Shown here one piece after another: positions 1 through 10,836 of a DNA stretch of 64,000 nt. Within the stretch, counting starts at the first letter, position 1. The number at the start of each line of letters is the position of its first letter. The stretch is from Companilactobacillus keshanensis (GTDB lineage Bacteria > Bacillota > Bacilli > Lactobacillales > Lactobacillaceae). The notes under the pieces are model-generated. The model did not search any database. It was not told the DNA's origin and saw only the letters and a list, made by a program, of their open reading frames with translations. The stretch lies in assembly GCF_003946205.1 (NCBI RefSeq), contig NZ_RHOS01000002.1, forward strand, positions 62,001 to 126,000, given 5' to 3'. The translations under genes were made by a program, and so were the position numbers.

Positions 1-164
1 AATATCCCATAGATGGGATAAACCTGTTGATAAATGAAATAGCCCCGATCCCCAACAATGTTTTGCAAAGGTATTCGATAAATTGCACTCAATAACTCCG
101 ATAACAATGAGGCAATAGTCAGAATCCAAGTCCCCTGTATGGCTCTTGAGGTTTCTTTTCTCAT
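1..164 (-). CDS. Polysaccharide flippase-like membrane protein (N-terminal part only)
   Basis: Reading leftwards from an ATG at 164, the first 54 codons are open and run off the window edge. The N-terminus (Arg-Lys-rich start, a hydrophobic stretch, then a YRIPLQNIVGD-type segment) is typical of SpoVB/MurJ-like MATE-fold flippases, which move lipid-linked cell-wall or polysaccharide precursors across the membrane. The start overlaps the mfd stop codon as ATGA, so the two genes are translationally coupled; a flippase gene after mfd is a familiar order in Lactobacillales. The substrate cannot be judged from the fragment. Confidence 0.7.
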   Translation of the reverse strand, partial: MRKETSRAIQGTWILTIASLLSELLSAIYRIPLQNIVGDRGYFIYQQVYPIYGI

Positions 165-3100
165 TCTTCTGTTTTAACTTTCTTTAATTTATCAAATTCT
201 TCGGCCATCTTCTGGGCAAAAGTATCAAACTGCTTGAACCACTCACCCTTTTTGACGCTACCAGAATCCAACGTTATCTTAAATTCATCATTATTATTAT
301 GAACTGTCGCCTTCATAGTTGTATTACCTAAGAATTTGAACACTAGATCACCGGTCAAGTAATCATTAGCTTTTTTTGCAAATTTAATATTTATCATGCC
401 ATTTCTCATCACAACACTGTTAATAAGTGATTCATCCAATGAGGTTTTCAACAAACTAATATCTAATAAGTTTTGAACCTCAACTGGATACTCACCAAAC
501 CGATCCAATAATTCTGAGCGAACCTCTTGATAATTCTCCTCTGAGTCGATCTGACGGATACGTTTATACAATTCGACCTTTTGACGCTCATCACTGATAT
601 AAGTTTTAGGTATATAGGCCTCTAATTCCAAATTCACTTCGGCATTAGTCTTTTCAGATTTAGTATGACCGCGTTTTTTAGCCACAGCGTCATTTAACAT
701 CTGTGTATAAAGATCAAATCCAACCGAATCAATGAATCCATGCTGCTGTTTACCAAGTAAATTCCCAGCACCACGAATCGATAAATCTCGCATAGCAATT
801 TTGAATCCTGAACCAAGTTCAGTAAAGTTCTTGATTGCCTCAAGACGCTGCTCGCCCACTTCTGTCAAAACCTTGTTAGGTTTGTACATCAAATAGGCAT
901 ACGCAACCCGATTGGAACGACCAACACGTCCACGGATCTGATAAAGTTGTGACAATCCATAACGATCCGAGTTCTCCACGATCAAAGTATTGGTGTTTGG
1001 CATATCAACACCCGTTTCAATGATCGTTGTGGTTACCAAAACATCGTAGTCGCCATTTAAATAATCAGAAATGACCCCTTCCATTTGTGTTTCAGTCATC
1101 CGACCATGTGCCGTAGCGATCCTAGCCTCCGGCACTAAAGCCTGCAATTGATTGGCAACTTGCTCCATGTCTTCAACTCGATTGTGCAAGTAAAAGACCT
1201 GACCACCACGTTCCATCTCTCGCTTAATAGCGCTGGCTATAACCTGATAGTTTTGCTCCATGACATATGTTTGAACTGGATAACGATTACTTGGTGCCGT
1301 TTCGATCAACGATAAATCACGCACACCGAGCATCGACATATTCAAAGTTCTAGGGATCGGTGTTGCGGTCAATGTTAAAACATCTACATTAGCTTTTAAT
1401 TGCTTAATTTTTTCCTTATGTTTAACACCAAAACGCTGTTCCTCATCAATAATAAGTAAACCAATATCATGGAACCTCACGTCTTTTGATAACAAACGAT
1501 GTGTCCCTACAACAATATCAAGTTCGCCTTTTTCCATTCTTTCGACAATTTCTTTACTCTGCTTACGTGTCTGGAATCTGGACAAAACACCAATTTCGAC
1601 TGGGAAACCTTCAAATCGATCTTTCATCGTTTCAAAATGTTGTTGAGCTAACAAAGTCGTTGGCACTAAGAAAATAACCTGTTTACCGGCTTCGACCGCT
1701 TTAAAAGCTGCTCTTAAGGCAACTTCAGTCTTACCAAACCCAACATCTCCAACTAATAAACGGTCCATAGGATGATCTTTTTCCATATCTCGTTTGATCT
1801 CATCTGTTGAACGTAATTGATCCGGCGTTTCTGGATACGGAAAAGCATTGTCAAAATCGTGTTGCATTTCATCATCTTTAGGGAAAGCAAAACCCTTAGC
1901 AGATTCACGTTGAGCATATAGGTCTATCAAATCATCAGCAATATCTTCGATACTAGATTGTACTTTACGCTTTGTCTTTTGCCATTCATTTCCGCCAAGT
2001 TTATTGACTCGTGGAGACTTACCTTCTGCGGAAACATATTTCTGTACCATATCAAGTTGCGATACAGGAATAAATAATCTACCATCATCCCGATATTCGA
2101 TCGTGATGTAGTCTTGATGTTTTCCATCGACTTCCATTGTCTGCATGCCGATAAATTTACCAACACCATGATTAACATGAACAACATAGTCGCCCGGTTT
2201 TAACTCGCTATAACTCTTCAAACGTTCCGCATTAGCTAAAGTCTGATGACGTCTGCGTTTAGGTTGCTTATTAAACAGTTCTTTTTCTGTGACAATGGCA
2301 ACTTTTTCTTCAGGTATTTCAAAGCCCAATCCCAAACGAGCGTTCATGATCTGTGTCTGGTGTTCGATAACTTTATCATCCGTTAAAGTAGCCTTAATAC
2401 CAAAGTCGACCAAAGTATTGTTAATGGCAGAAATTCTTTTCTCATTACTGATTAGTAATAAAACGGTGTAACCCTGTTTTTGCCAACGTTCCACCTCTGA
2501 TTTTAGTAGTGGCATTTGACTAAAGAATTGCTGCATACTTCTAACTGGAACATTTTCTAATTGATTTAAACGGATATGTCCCATACCTTGTTGAAAGGCT
2601 GATAAGTATACTTGCGGATTCTTGTTATCCTTCAAAATATCAATGAAATCTTGACGAATTGTCTGTTCAGGTAAGCTTTTCCCAAATTCCAATTGACTAG
2701 CTAACCACGACTGATTATCAGCTAAGTTATCTTTAGACTGCTCAAGTAGACGGTTATATTCATTGAAGATAATCAAGTCATCATCATTCAAGTAATCTAG
2801 CAAGCTACTTGGTTCATCATTTAAATAATTGATGATACTGCCAATGTTGTCAGGACGCATATTCTCAGATAGTTCTTCAATGATTTGTCCAAAGGCTGTC
2901 TGCAAATTATCTTTAGTATCTTTATCCGCTGCTTTTATTTGCTTGTCAAAGCTCTTATTTAACTTCTTTAATCCAACCTGGATCTGTTCGTCTGTTATTA
3001 CTCGATCATTCGCAGGCGATAAATTAATACTGTCTAGTTCTTCCAAACTACGTTGTGTTTCAGCATCGAAGAATTTGATTTTCTCAACTTGATTACCAAA

Positions 3101-3679
3101 AAAATCAATTCTAATTGGATTATCGACATTCAATGGATAGATATCGACAATATCACCACGGATCGCAAAGTCACCGGGTTTAGCAACTAATTTATCCTTG
3201 TTATAACCCATTTGAACGAAAGTACTGTTCAAACCTTCTAGGTCATATTCAAGATTTTTTGTAATATTTAACTGTGCCGCTTTAAACAATTCTTTATCTG
3301 ATAAAGCATATTCCAAACCGGCAACTGACGTAACGACAATACCTGGTTGATCACTGATCAGAAAATCCAGAGAATCTAATCGTTGACTCAATTCATCTGG
3401 TGAACTGGTAGCAATCTCAGTTGAAATGGCTTCTTCAACCGGAAAAATATGTACGTGCTCGCCATCGAGCAAATTTAAGTCATCATATGTTTTATTAGCG
3501 TGGAAATTAGTATTCTCCACCATTAATATTTTTTTATTTGTTTCTTTTAATGATTCCAGCACAAAAAGGGAAATTGTTGAGCCCGTTAAACCAGTTAGCA
3601 TATTCTTGGTTGCTGGTTTAATTTGGCTAATAAATTTCCCTAAATCTAACTTTTTAGCAATAAAATCTATTAAGTTCAA
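161..3679 (-). CDS. mfd: Transcription-repair coupling factor Mfd
   Basis: Mfd removes RNA polymerase stalled at DNA lesions and recruits UvrA. The 1172-residue length fits the family. An N-terminal UvrB-like part is followed by the RNA-polymerase-interacting region (around residues 500-560). The motor is RecG-like, with Walker A GDVGFGKT at residues 644-651 and a DEEQ box at 745-748, followed by a C-terminal TRCF domain. The start codon is TTG (3677-3679), preceded by AAGGGG at good spacing. It lies downstream of pth, separated by 205 bases that hold long inverted repeats. Its stop overlaps the start of the flippase-like gene. Confidence 0.97.
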   Translation of the reverse strand: MNLIDFIAKKLDLGKFISQIKPATKNMLTGLTGSTISLFVLESLKETNKKILMVENTNFHANKTYDDLNLLDGEHVHIFPVEEAISTEIATSSPDELSQRLDSLDFLISDQPGIVVTSVAGLEYALSDKELFKAAQLNITKNLEYDLEGLNSTFVQMGYNKDKLVAKPGDFAIRGDIVDIYPLNVDNPIRIDFFGNQVEKIKFFDAETQRSLEELDSINLSPANDRVITDEQIQVGLKKLNKSFDKQIKAADKDTKDNLQTAFGQIIEELSENMRPDNIGSIINYLNDEPSSLLDYLNDDDLIIFNEYNRLLEQSKDNLADNQSWLASQLEFGKSLPEQTIRQDFIDILKDNKNPQVYLSAFQQGMGHIRLNQLENVPVRSMQQFFSQMPLLKSEVERWQKQGYTVLLLISNEKRISAINNTLVDFGIKATLTDDKVIEHQTQIMNARLGLGFEIPEEKVAIVTEKELFNKQPKRRRHQTLANAERLKSYSELKPGDYVVHVNHGVGKFIGMQTMEVDGKHQDYITIEYRDDGRLFIPVSQLDMVQKYVSAEGKSPRVNKLGGNEWQKTKRKVQSSIEDIADDLIDLYAQRESAKGFAFPKDDEMQHDFDNAFPYPETPDQLRSTDEIKRDMEKDHPMDRLLVGDVGFGKTEVALRAAFKAVEAGKQVIFLVPTTLLAQQHFETMKDRFEGFPVEIGVLSRFQTRKQSKEIVERMEKGELDIVVGTHRLLSKDVRFHDIGLLIIDEEQRFGVKHKEKIKQLKANVDVLTLTATPIPRTLNMSMLGVRDLSLIETAPSNRYPVQTYVMEQNYQVIASAIKREMERGGQVFYLHNRVEDMEQVANQLQALVPEARIATAHGRMTETQMEGVISDYLNGDYDVLVTTTIIETGVDMPNTNTLIVENSDRYGLSQLYQIRGRVGRSNRVAYAYLMYKPNKVLTEVGEQRLEAIKNFTELGSGFKIAMRDLSIRGAGNLLGKQQHGFIDSVGFDLYTQMLNDAVAKKRGHTKSEKTNAEVNLELEAYIPKTYISDERQKVELYKRIRQIDSEENYQEVRSELLDRFGEYPVEVQNLLDISLLKTSLDESLINSVVMRNGMINIKFAKKANDYLTGDLVFKFLGNTTMKATVHNNNDEFKITLDSGSVKKGEWFKQFDTFAQKMAEEFDKLKKVKTEE

Positions 3680-3733
3680 TTTTGACCCCTTTGTTGTGAG
3701 AGTAATTTAGCTACTATTATTTCCGAAAGTGAT

Positions 3734-3876
3734 GGAGCTTTTTTAAATCGGATTTAGCCCTCTGATTTAAACGAGCTCCGGAGGAACAACTTCTTGTGCT
3801 TGCTACGTACAATGAATATGACATAGACCGTCATTTTCATTGTTCTAGGCAATGCTCAGAAGCTGAACGTCCCTCC
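3734..3876. other. Two adjacent long hairpins between pth and mfd, possible structured RNA
   Basis: Two inverted-repeat structures lie side by side. The first (3734-3779) pairs GGAGCT with AGCTCC and TTTAAATC with GATTTAAA. The second (3780-3876) is a long bulged rod. Its base pairs GGAGG (3780-3784) with CCTCC (3872-3876), short helices follow, and it is capped by a near-perfect 14-bp stem, ACAATGAATATGAC (3809-3822) with GTCATTTTCATTGT (3830-3843). Neither hairpin is followed by a clear U-run, so they are not plain terminators. This could be a small RNA, an mRNA processing site, or a miniature repeat element. I cannot assign it to a family. Confidence 0.45.
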
Positions 3877-3884
3877 TGCGCTCT

Positions 3885-4442
3885 CTAATTATATTTATTC
3901 ATCAATTGATCAAAGCTATCTCCAGCAACCCAATCTTTAACGGCATCAGCTGCTTTATCAATTCCAGCTAAAGCAACTGGTTCGTTATCTTTTGAAAATG
4001 GTGTTAAAACCCAATTTACAACGGTTTGTTTTTGAGGATGCTGAATACCTATCTTAATCCGATTGAAATCTTTTGTACCAACAGATGAAATTATACTCTT
4101 AATTCCGTTATGACCACCTGCTGAACCCTTGGCGCGTAATCTCACTTTACCAATTGGCATATCTAGGTCATCGTGAATGACCATAATTTCATCTGGTTGA
4201 ATTTGATAATAACCCATCAAGAATTTAACTGCCCTTCCCGACTCGTTCATGAAAGTTAATGGTTTGACTAAAAATACTGTCTCATTTTCAACTTTGAATT
4301 TACAATATTCTGCTTCAAAGTCCTTTTTCATTTGTGTTTGACCATATTCATCCATTAATTTGTCAATCGTCATAAAACCCATGTTATGTTTTGTGCGATC
4401 ATACTTTTTTCCGGGATTTCCTAAACCAACGATTAATTTCAT
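3885..4442 (-). CDS. pth: Peptidyl-tRNA hydrolase
   Basis: Pth cleaves peptidyl-tRNA released from stalled ribosomes and recycles the tRNA. The 185-residue protein begins with the family motif VGLGNPG, followed by the catalytic His19 in the TKHN context. It also has the FMNESG substrate loop and the HDDLDMPIGKVRLR segment. The ATG at 4442 follows GAGGT at suitable spacing. It is divergent from ldh and lies upstream of mfd, the usual pth-mfd order in Firmicutes. Confidence 0.97.
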   Translation of the reverse strand: MKLIVGLGNPGKKYDRTKHNMGFMTIDKLMDEYGQTQMKKDFEAEYCKFKVENETVFLVKPLTFMNESGRAVKFLMGYYQIQPDEIMVIHDDLDMPIGKVRLRAKGSAGGHNGIKSIISSVGTKDFNRIKIGIQHPQKQTVVNWVLTPFSKDNEPVALAGIDKAADAVKDWVAGDSFDQLMNKYN

Positions 4443-4538
4443 ATCAATACCTCATTTCGAACTTCAATTATATCATTTTAAAAGTAGTTAATTTTTACTT
4501 TTTTTACAATGCCCCTGTTTATTTTCATGCTTTATTTG

Positions 4539-5569
<1,031 letters not shown>

Positions 5570-5585
5570 TCCTTAATATTGATAA

Positions 5586-5612
5586 AAGAATGCTTAGGCA
5601 TTCTTTTTTTTT
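5586..5612 (+). terminator. ldh terminator
   Basis: Stem AAGAATGC / GCATTCTT with loop TTAG, followed by a run of T residues. It lies directly after the ldh stop codon. Confidence 0.9.
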
Positions 5613-5665
5613 GTGAAAATTTACTGTATCATTGTTTTCATATAGTTGGATTGGATGTGAAATAT

Positions 5666-6328
5666 ATGTTAGTTAAGTCATTAGTACTTAAAAAAGATAA
5701 ATTAGTTACAGTAAAAGAAACTGTCACACTTGAAGAAGCGTTGAAAGTCCTTGAGGAATCAGGTTTTAGGTGTGTTCCTATCCTAGATGAAAGCGGTCAA
5801 ATATTTAGGGGAAATATTTATAAAATGCACATCTACCGTCATAAATCACGTGGAGGCGATATGAGTCTTCCCGTCACAACTTTGATGAAGAATGCTACCA
5901 AGACAATCAATGTTGATTCTCCATTCTTCAAAGTCTTCTTTAATATCAAGGATCTTCCTTACATTGCTGTTTTGGATGAATCAAATATGTTTTACGGAAT
6001 TTTGACTCATGCCAGCCTTTTGACAATGTTGTCTGATGCTTGGAATTTGGAAGTCAGCAGTTATGTTCTAACCGTTAGTTCAACTGGCGAACGTGGTGAT
6101 TTGGCGAAAATGTTAAAAATCATTGCTAAATACGTATCAATTTCAGGTTGTATCACACTTGATGCCAAGACAAATGAAGTTGTTAGAAGAAATCTTTTCA
6201 CCTTGCCCGCTGAAACAACAATCGATGATTTGAAAAATATCATCACTCGTTTAGAGAAAAAGAGCTTTATAGTTTCAGAAATCGATGATCTGAATTCTGG
6301 AAAAATTTTAGATAAACACACGTTATAA
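5666..6328 (+). CDS. CBS-ACT domain protein, probable c-di-AMP-binding CbpA type
   Basis: 220 residues. Roughly residues 1-135 form a pair of CBS motifs (VPILDESGQ and YIAVLDESN are the typical beta strands). The remainder resembles an ACT-like domain. This arrangement matches the c-di-AMP-binding CbpA proteins of Listeria and lactobacilli, which sense the nucleotide and act in osmotic or metabolic regulation; the ligand here is inferred. I chose ATG 5666 rather than an upstream in-frame ATG at 5579, because the longer version would begin inside the ldh terminator and a GGAT SD-like element precedes 5666. Confidence 0.75.
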   Translation: MLVKSLVLKKDKLVTVKETVTLEEALKVLEESGFRCVPILDESGQIFRGNIYKMHIYRHKSRGGDMSLPVTTLMKNATKTINVDSPFFKVFFNIKDLPYIAVLDESNMFYGILTHASLLTMLSDAWNLEVSSYVLTVSSTGERGDLAKMLKIIAKYVSISGCITLDAKTNEVVRRNLFTLPAETTIDDLKNIITRLEKKSFIVSEIDDLNSGKILDKHTL

Positions 6329-6330
6329 AA

Positions 6331-6366
6331 AAAGAGGTCAGCTAGAAAACTAGCTGATCTCTTTTT
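6331..6366. terminator. Bidirectional terminator between the CBS-ACT gene and selA
   Basis: A 13-bp stem, AGAGGTCAGCTAG / CTAGCTGATCTCT (one G-U pair) with an AAAA loop, is flanked by A-runs on one side and T-runs on the other. It can end transcription of the plus-strand CBS-ACT gene and of the minus-strand prd/sel unit, and so marks the 3' border of that unit. Confidence 0.9.
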
Positions 6367-7755
6367 TTATTTTTTTATCTCATTCAAATCCGTAATGATC
6401 TTATCAAATTCTGGATCATCAATTGTTCTAATATCAAATAAAATACTTTCATCATGAACTCTCGAAATCAGTGGATATTTAGCATACTTCAAAAGCTTAT
6501 CCAACTTCACAACTGGAATATCAGACTCAAGACTAAGAAGGTATGTTGGCAATTTAACATCTGGGAATGACCCTCCACCAACGACTGTATCTCCGGCCAC
6601 TATTTCAGCATCGAATGAAGTCTTTTCTTTTATTAGCGACAACAAGTTTTCAGCACGTTCTTTCAACTTATCCTCACTAACAGTTAAAGCATTCAAGACC
6701 GGTATTTCAGTCATAGCTTTTTCTGGATCACGATAAATTTTCAAAGTTTCAGTTAAAGCGGCTAAGGTCATCTTATCAACACGCAAGGCTCTCAATAACT
6801 GATTATGTTTCAATTTATCGATGTACTTTTGTTTACCTGCAATAATACCGGCTTGTGGTCCACCAAGTAATTTATCCCCTGAGAACATTACCAAATCACA
6901 GTTTTGTAATTCTTGACTGATAGTTGGCTCTCTACCTAGACCATATTCGGATAGATCAAGCATCAAACCACTTCCTAGATCATTCATAAGTGGTAAATCA
7001 TACTTTTCAGCTAGCTTCTTTAATTCTCTAGAATCAGGAGTTTCAGTAAAGCCGATAACTTTATAATTACTTGTATGAACAATCAAGAAACCACCGGTAT
7101 TCTCATTAATGGCATTTTCATAGTCACGTAAATGGGTCTTGTTAGTTGTCCCCACTTCATGCAATATTCCACCAGTTGAGGTGATAATATCAGGAACTCT
7201 AAACGAACCGCCAATTTCAACTAATTGACCACGAGAAGTGATGATTTCTTTATTACCAAAGAAAGTACTCAAGACTAACATTACGGCTGCGGCATTATTG
7301 TTAACAACAATAGCATCATCAGCTCCTGTCAATTCACTAACTAATTTACCGATAGCTTTGTACCGATCACCACGTTCTCCTAAAGTAATGTCATATTCCA
7401 AGTTAGTTGCATTACTAGCAATGGCATCGATAGCCACACGAGCCGAGTCAGCCAATTTAGCACGACCTAAATTAGTGTGGAGAATTACTCCCGTAGCATT
7501 GATAACTGGTTGCAATTCCAAAACTCGATCATCCTCGATCTTACCTAAAAAATCTTGATACATGCAGTCAATCGACACTTCACCAGCATCAGTTATATCA
7601 CCACTCAAAATTGATTGACGAGCATCTTCAATCGCTTCTTGAACCAAATTTTTCAGTTCATTAGCACCGACTGTTTTTGACAGTTCCGATATCTTATCGG
7701 AATTTAGCAAATCATTAACTGATGGTAAACTTCTGAATAGCTTTTTTTGATCCAT
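6367..7755 (-). CDS. selA: L-seryl-tRNA(Sec) selenium transferase
   Basis: This PLP enzyme converts seryl-tRNA(Sec) to selenocysteyl-tRNA(Sec) using selenophosphate. It has 462 residues, the usual bacterial SelA length. The PLP lysine is K295 in the GDKLLGGPQAG motif, and the N-terminal tRNA-binding segment begins FRSLPSVNDLL. The ATG overlaps the stop of the upstream desulfurase-like gene (TAATG). It is the last gene of the prd/sel unit and is followed by a strong terminator. No key residue appears missing, so selenocysteine synthesis should be functional. Confidence 0.96.
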   Translation of the reverse strand: MDQKKLFRSLPSVNDLLNSDKISELSKTVGANELKNLVQEAIEDARQSILSGDITDAGEVSIDCMYQDFLGKIEDDRVLELQPVINATGVILHTNLGRAKLADSARVAIDAIASNATNLEYDITLGERGDRYKAIGKLVSELTGADDAIVVNNNAAAVMLVLSTFFGNKEIITSRGQLVEIGGSFRVPDIITSTGGILHEVGTTNKTHLRDYENAINENTGGFLIVHTSNYKVIGFTETPDSRELKKLAEKYDLPLMNDLGSGLMLDLSEYGLGREPTISQELQNCDLVMFSGDKLLGGPQAGIIAGKQKYIDKLKHNQLLRALRVDKMTLAALTETLKIYRDPEKAMTEIPVLNALTVSEDKLKERAENLLSLIKEKTSFDAEIVAGDTVVGGGSFPDVKLPTYLLSLESDIPVVKLDKLLKYAKYPLISRVHDESILFDIRTIDDPEFDKIITDLNEIKK

Positions 7756-8915
7756 TAGAGTCCCCTTCTATAAATATCCATAAATTCTTTGATTGCCTTT
7801 AGGAAAATATCAACTTCTTCATCTTTATTAAAACTAGACAGTGAGATCCTAACGATACCTTGTTCTACTGTGCCATATCTTTCATGAACTCTTGGTGCAC
7901 AGTGAGCTCCAGGCCTAGTAGCAATTTGATAGTTATCCCAAAGCCACTGACCGACTTCAGCAGAGTCAATATCACCAATATTAAATCCAACTGTACCAGT
8001 TATTTCAGCATTAAGTGGGGTATAGATTTTGATTTCCGGGTATTGTTGTAAAGTTTCCATAATTCTCGAAACAAGACCATTAATATAATTTTTAATATTA
8101 TCAATACCTTTTTTATTTACATAATCAATACCCGCTGATAGACCAACGATTCCAGGCACATTCATTGTTCCCGCTTCAAGGCGTGTTGGGAAGAACTTAG
8201 GCATACTTGTGTTGAAAGAATCAATTCCAGTTCCACCGCTCTTTAATGGTTCAATTTCGATTGGTTTTCTAAAACAGATTCCACCAATACCTTGTGGTCC
8301 ATACAATGATTTATGACCAGTAAAACAAAGCACATCAATTTTATCTCTTTGAATATCGATGTCTTCAACTCCAGCTGTTTGAGCAGCATCAACGATCAAC
8401 AATAGATCGTGTTTCTGACAAAATTCACTGATCTGCTTGATCGGCAAAACATAGCCAGTTACGTTTGATGCATTATTACAGACAACAGCCTTAGTATTGG
8501 GTTTCAAGTACTTTTCAAAATCTTCAACACAAAGCAACCCAGTTTCTTTATCAAAAGTTACATAGTCAACGTCAACATTTCGTTTCTCTTTTAATTGAGC
8601 CAAAGGTCTCAAAACAGAATTGTGCTCGTAATCAGTTGTGATGACGTGGTCACCTTCTCTAAGGATACCCTTTAAAACTGTATTAAGGCTCTCAGTGACA
8701 TTAGTAGTAAATGTGACTAAATCATTGGATGGAACATTAAACAGTTTCACAAGCTTATCTCTAGTCTGATTAACGACAACCCCACTGTTAACACTGAATT
8801 CAGATGAATCACGACCGGGATTACCATAAAGACCGCTTACCAAAACATTTGAAACACTCTCTCCGACTTCTTTGGGTTTAATTGCAGTAGTTGCAGCATT
8901 ATCAAAATAGATCAT
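7755..8915 (-). CDS. Class V aminotransferase / cysteine desulfurase-like protein of selenium loci
   Basis: 386 residues with the NifS-like fold. FDNAATT opens the N-terminus, the PLP-binding lysine is K202 in TGHKSLYGPQG, and a candidate persulfide or selenide cysteine is C339 in RPGAHCAP. The sequence fits the EF2568-type subgroup that travels with selD and yedF in Firmicutes. It probably mobilises selenium from selenocysteine, or sulfur from cysteine, and hands it to SelD or to carrier proteins (inference from context). The gene overlaps the stop of selB by one base and the start of selA by one base, which indicates tight translational coupling. Specificity for Se over S cannot be read from the sequence. 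Confidence 0.85.
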   Translation of the reverse strand: MIYFDNAATTAIKPKEVGESVSNVLVSGLYGNPGRDSSEFSVNSGVVVNQTRDKLVKLFNVPSNDLVTFTTNVTESLNTVLKGILREGDHVITTDYEHNSVLRPLAQLKEKRNVDVDYVTFDKETGLLCVEDFEKYLKPNTKAVVCNNASNVTGYVLPIKQISEFCQKHDLLLIVDAAQTAGVEDIDIQRDKIDVLCFTGHKSLYGPQGIGGICFRKPIEIEPLKSGGTGIDSFNTSMPKFFPTRLEAGTMNVPGIVGLSAGIDYVNKKGIDNIKNYINGLVSRIMETLQQYPEIKIYTPLNAEITGTVGFNIGDIDSAEVGQWLWDNYQIATRPGAHCAPRVHERYGTVEQGIVRISLSSFNKDEEVDIFLKAIKEFMDIYRRGL

Positions 8916-10825
8916 TACAATTCCTTCTTTGCCAAAATTCTCATATTTTCTTTCCTACGAGTAATTCCTAACTTGTCCATATACTCAAGTGTCATCATTC
9001 CATACTTACGACTAGCTCCAGTTAGATCTCTAAACTCAGCCAAAGTCATCGTTTCATTTTCTTTCAAATAATCGACGACCTTTTTTGACACTTCGTCAAA
9101 AGCTGACTTCAGCATAACGTTCTTTTCACCTAAGCGAAAGACCTCTTCACCTTCGATAGCTTTAAGTACTTCTTCCTTAGTCTTATCAGATCCAATTAGA
9201 TCATCAAAGTTAGGTGGCATCAATGGTGATTTATTCAACTCGTTAATAATTTCATCATGGGCCTTTTGTTGATACTTGTTATATTTGACTTCAAAGTCAC
9301 CAGCGGAGATCAGTGATCCTAAAATATTGATCTGTCCTAATTCGGCCATCTTCTTTAAGATTTTTTCCATTATCTTACTATCATCGACCGAAATTTTGAA
9401 CTTAGTGATCAATTCTTCCTTAGGCATACCTTTTTGCAGGCGATTCTTCTTATGATAATTCCAAAGTGTGTCGAGAATTTCTTTATCAAAATCTTCTAGT
9501 TTAGATTTTTTGATGATCAAACCAGATATCTTCACGATTTCTTTTTGTTTTACCAAATCACTGACCATCTTTTGAACATCATCATTGGATAAGTTTAAAT
9601 AGTCTGCCAATTCAGGGATCTTTGATCCTAAAGCACTCGAATTATCAAGAAAATCTAAAACGATTTGTTCTTGATTACCGGATGCTTTGACTGATAATTG
9701 CTTCAATACCTTTTCATTAAAACGACGATGCTTGTCTGGATTAGGATCAAGCACACTACCGCCACCGATCAAAACCATAGGTGAATATGTCCGTAAGATA
9801 TAACGATCACCCTTTTTGACGGCAACTGGTTCTTCCAAACGAAGTTGGAGATAGTTATCCTTATCAGCATCAATTTGTTCGATACCTAAAGGAACGACTC
9901 GAGCAATGATCTCACGTGCTCCTAAATAAACTCGAACACGAGTCCATAACCCTAGTAAATTTGCATCTTTATCCGGCAACATCTTGTAGTCAACATCAAG
10001 CATCCATGTTTTCTTGATATTGTCAGGGATCGTCAAAACATCCCCCCGTCGAATTTCAGATGTTTTCAGATTCGTCAAATTGATAGCTGTTCTTGTTCCG
10101 GGTTCAGCGCGCTTTACATTGCGATCGTGAACTTGGATATTTCTTATTTTAGTTTGTTTGCCGCTAGGAAAAGCCTCCAGGGTCATGTCGGTAGTCAATT
10201 CACCTTCAAGGAGAGTTCCGGTAACGATCGTCCCAAATCCCTTGATAGAAAATGAACGGTCAACATTGATCCTTGGAATGCCATTGATCTTAGGTTTTTC
10301 GATGTTTTCAACTTTCTCATCCATAACCTTGATCAATTCTTTCATACCAGTACCACTGATAGCATCAACACCTAGGATCGGTGCGTCGATATTGTGCTTG
10401 TCCAAGAAGTCTTTAACATCTTCTGTAACTAACTCTTTCATCTCTGCATCGACTGTGTCAATTTTACTCAAAACAACAATATAATTGTCGATTCCAAGCA
10501 ATGACATGATGTCAACGTGCTCAATTGTCTGAGGCATAATGCCTTCGGCAGCATCAACAACTAAGAGGACTAAGTCGATTCCACTAAGTCCTGCAATCAT
10601 ATTTTTTAGAAATTTCTCGTGACCAGGGACATCAACGATACCTACTTGTTCATGATTCGGTAAATCGAAAAAAGCGAAGCCCAAGTTAATGGTTAGGCCT
10701 CGCTTTTTTTCTGCTTCTGTGGAATCAGTATCGATTCCTGTCAAAGCTTTGATTAAAGTAGTTTTACCGTGATCAACATGTCCTGCAGTCGCTATAATTA
10801 TTTGATCTTGACCTATTGTTTCCAT
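8915..10825 (-). CDS. selB: Selenocysteine-specific elongation factor SelB
   Basis: SelB is the GTPase that brings Sec-tRNA(Sec) to UGA codons marked by a SECIS hairpin. The 636 residues begin with an EF-Tu-like G domain (G1 GHVDHGKTT, then DVPGHEKF and the SKID motif). Beta-barrel domains follow. The C-terminal ~250 residues show winged-helix repeats of the kind that bind SECIS RNA. It lies 11 bases after the DUF3343 gene. Full length and intact motifs support active UGA recoding, which prdB and prdC in the same unit require. Confidence 0.97.
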   Translation of the reverse strand: METIGQDQIIIATAGHVDHGKTTLIKALTGIDTDSTEAEKKRGLTINLGFAFFDLPNHEQVGIVDVPGHEKFLKNMIAGLSGIDLVLLVVDAAEGIMPQTIEHVDIMSLLGIDNYIVVLSKIDTVDAEMKELVTEDVKDFLDKHNIDAPILGVDAISGTGMKELIKVMDEKVENIEKPKINGIPRINVDRSFSIKGFGTIVTGTLLEGELTTDMTLEAFPSGKQTKIRNIQVHDRNVKRAEPGTRTAINLTNLKTSEIRRGDVLTIPDNIKKTWMLDVDYKMLPDKDANLLGLWTRVRVYLGAREIIARVVPLGIEQIDADKDNYLQLRLEEPVAVKKGDRYILRTYSPMVLIGGGSVLDPNPDKHRRFNEKVLKQLSVKASGNQEQIVLDFLDNSSALGSKIPELADYLNLSNDDVQKMVSDLVKQKEIVKISGLIIKKSKLEDFDKEILDTLWNYHKKNRLQKGMPKEELITKFKISVDDSKIMEKILKKMAELGQINILGSLISAGDFEVKYNKYQQKAHDEIINELNKSPLMPPNFDDLIGSDKTKEEVLKAIEGEEVFRLGEKNVMLKSAFDEVSKKVVDYLKENETMTLAEFRDLTGASRKYGMMTLEYMDKLGITRRKENMRILAKKEL

Positions 10826-10836
10826 GATAACTCCTT

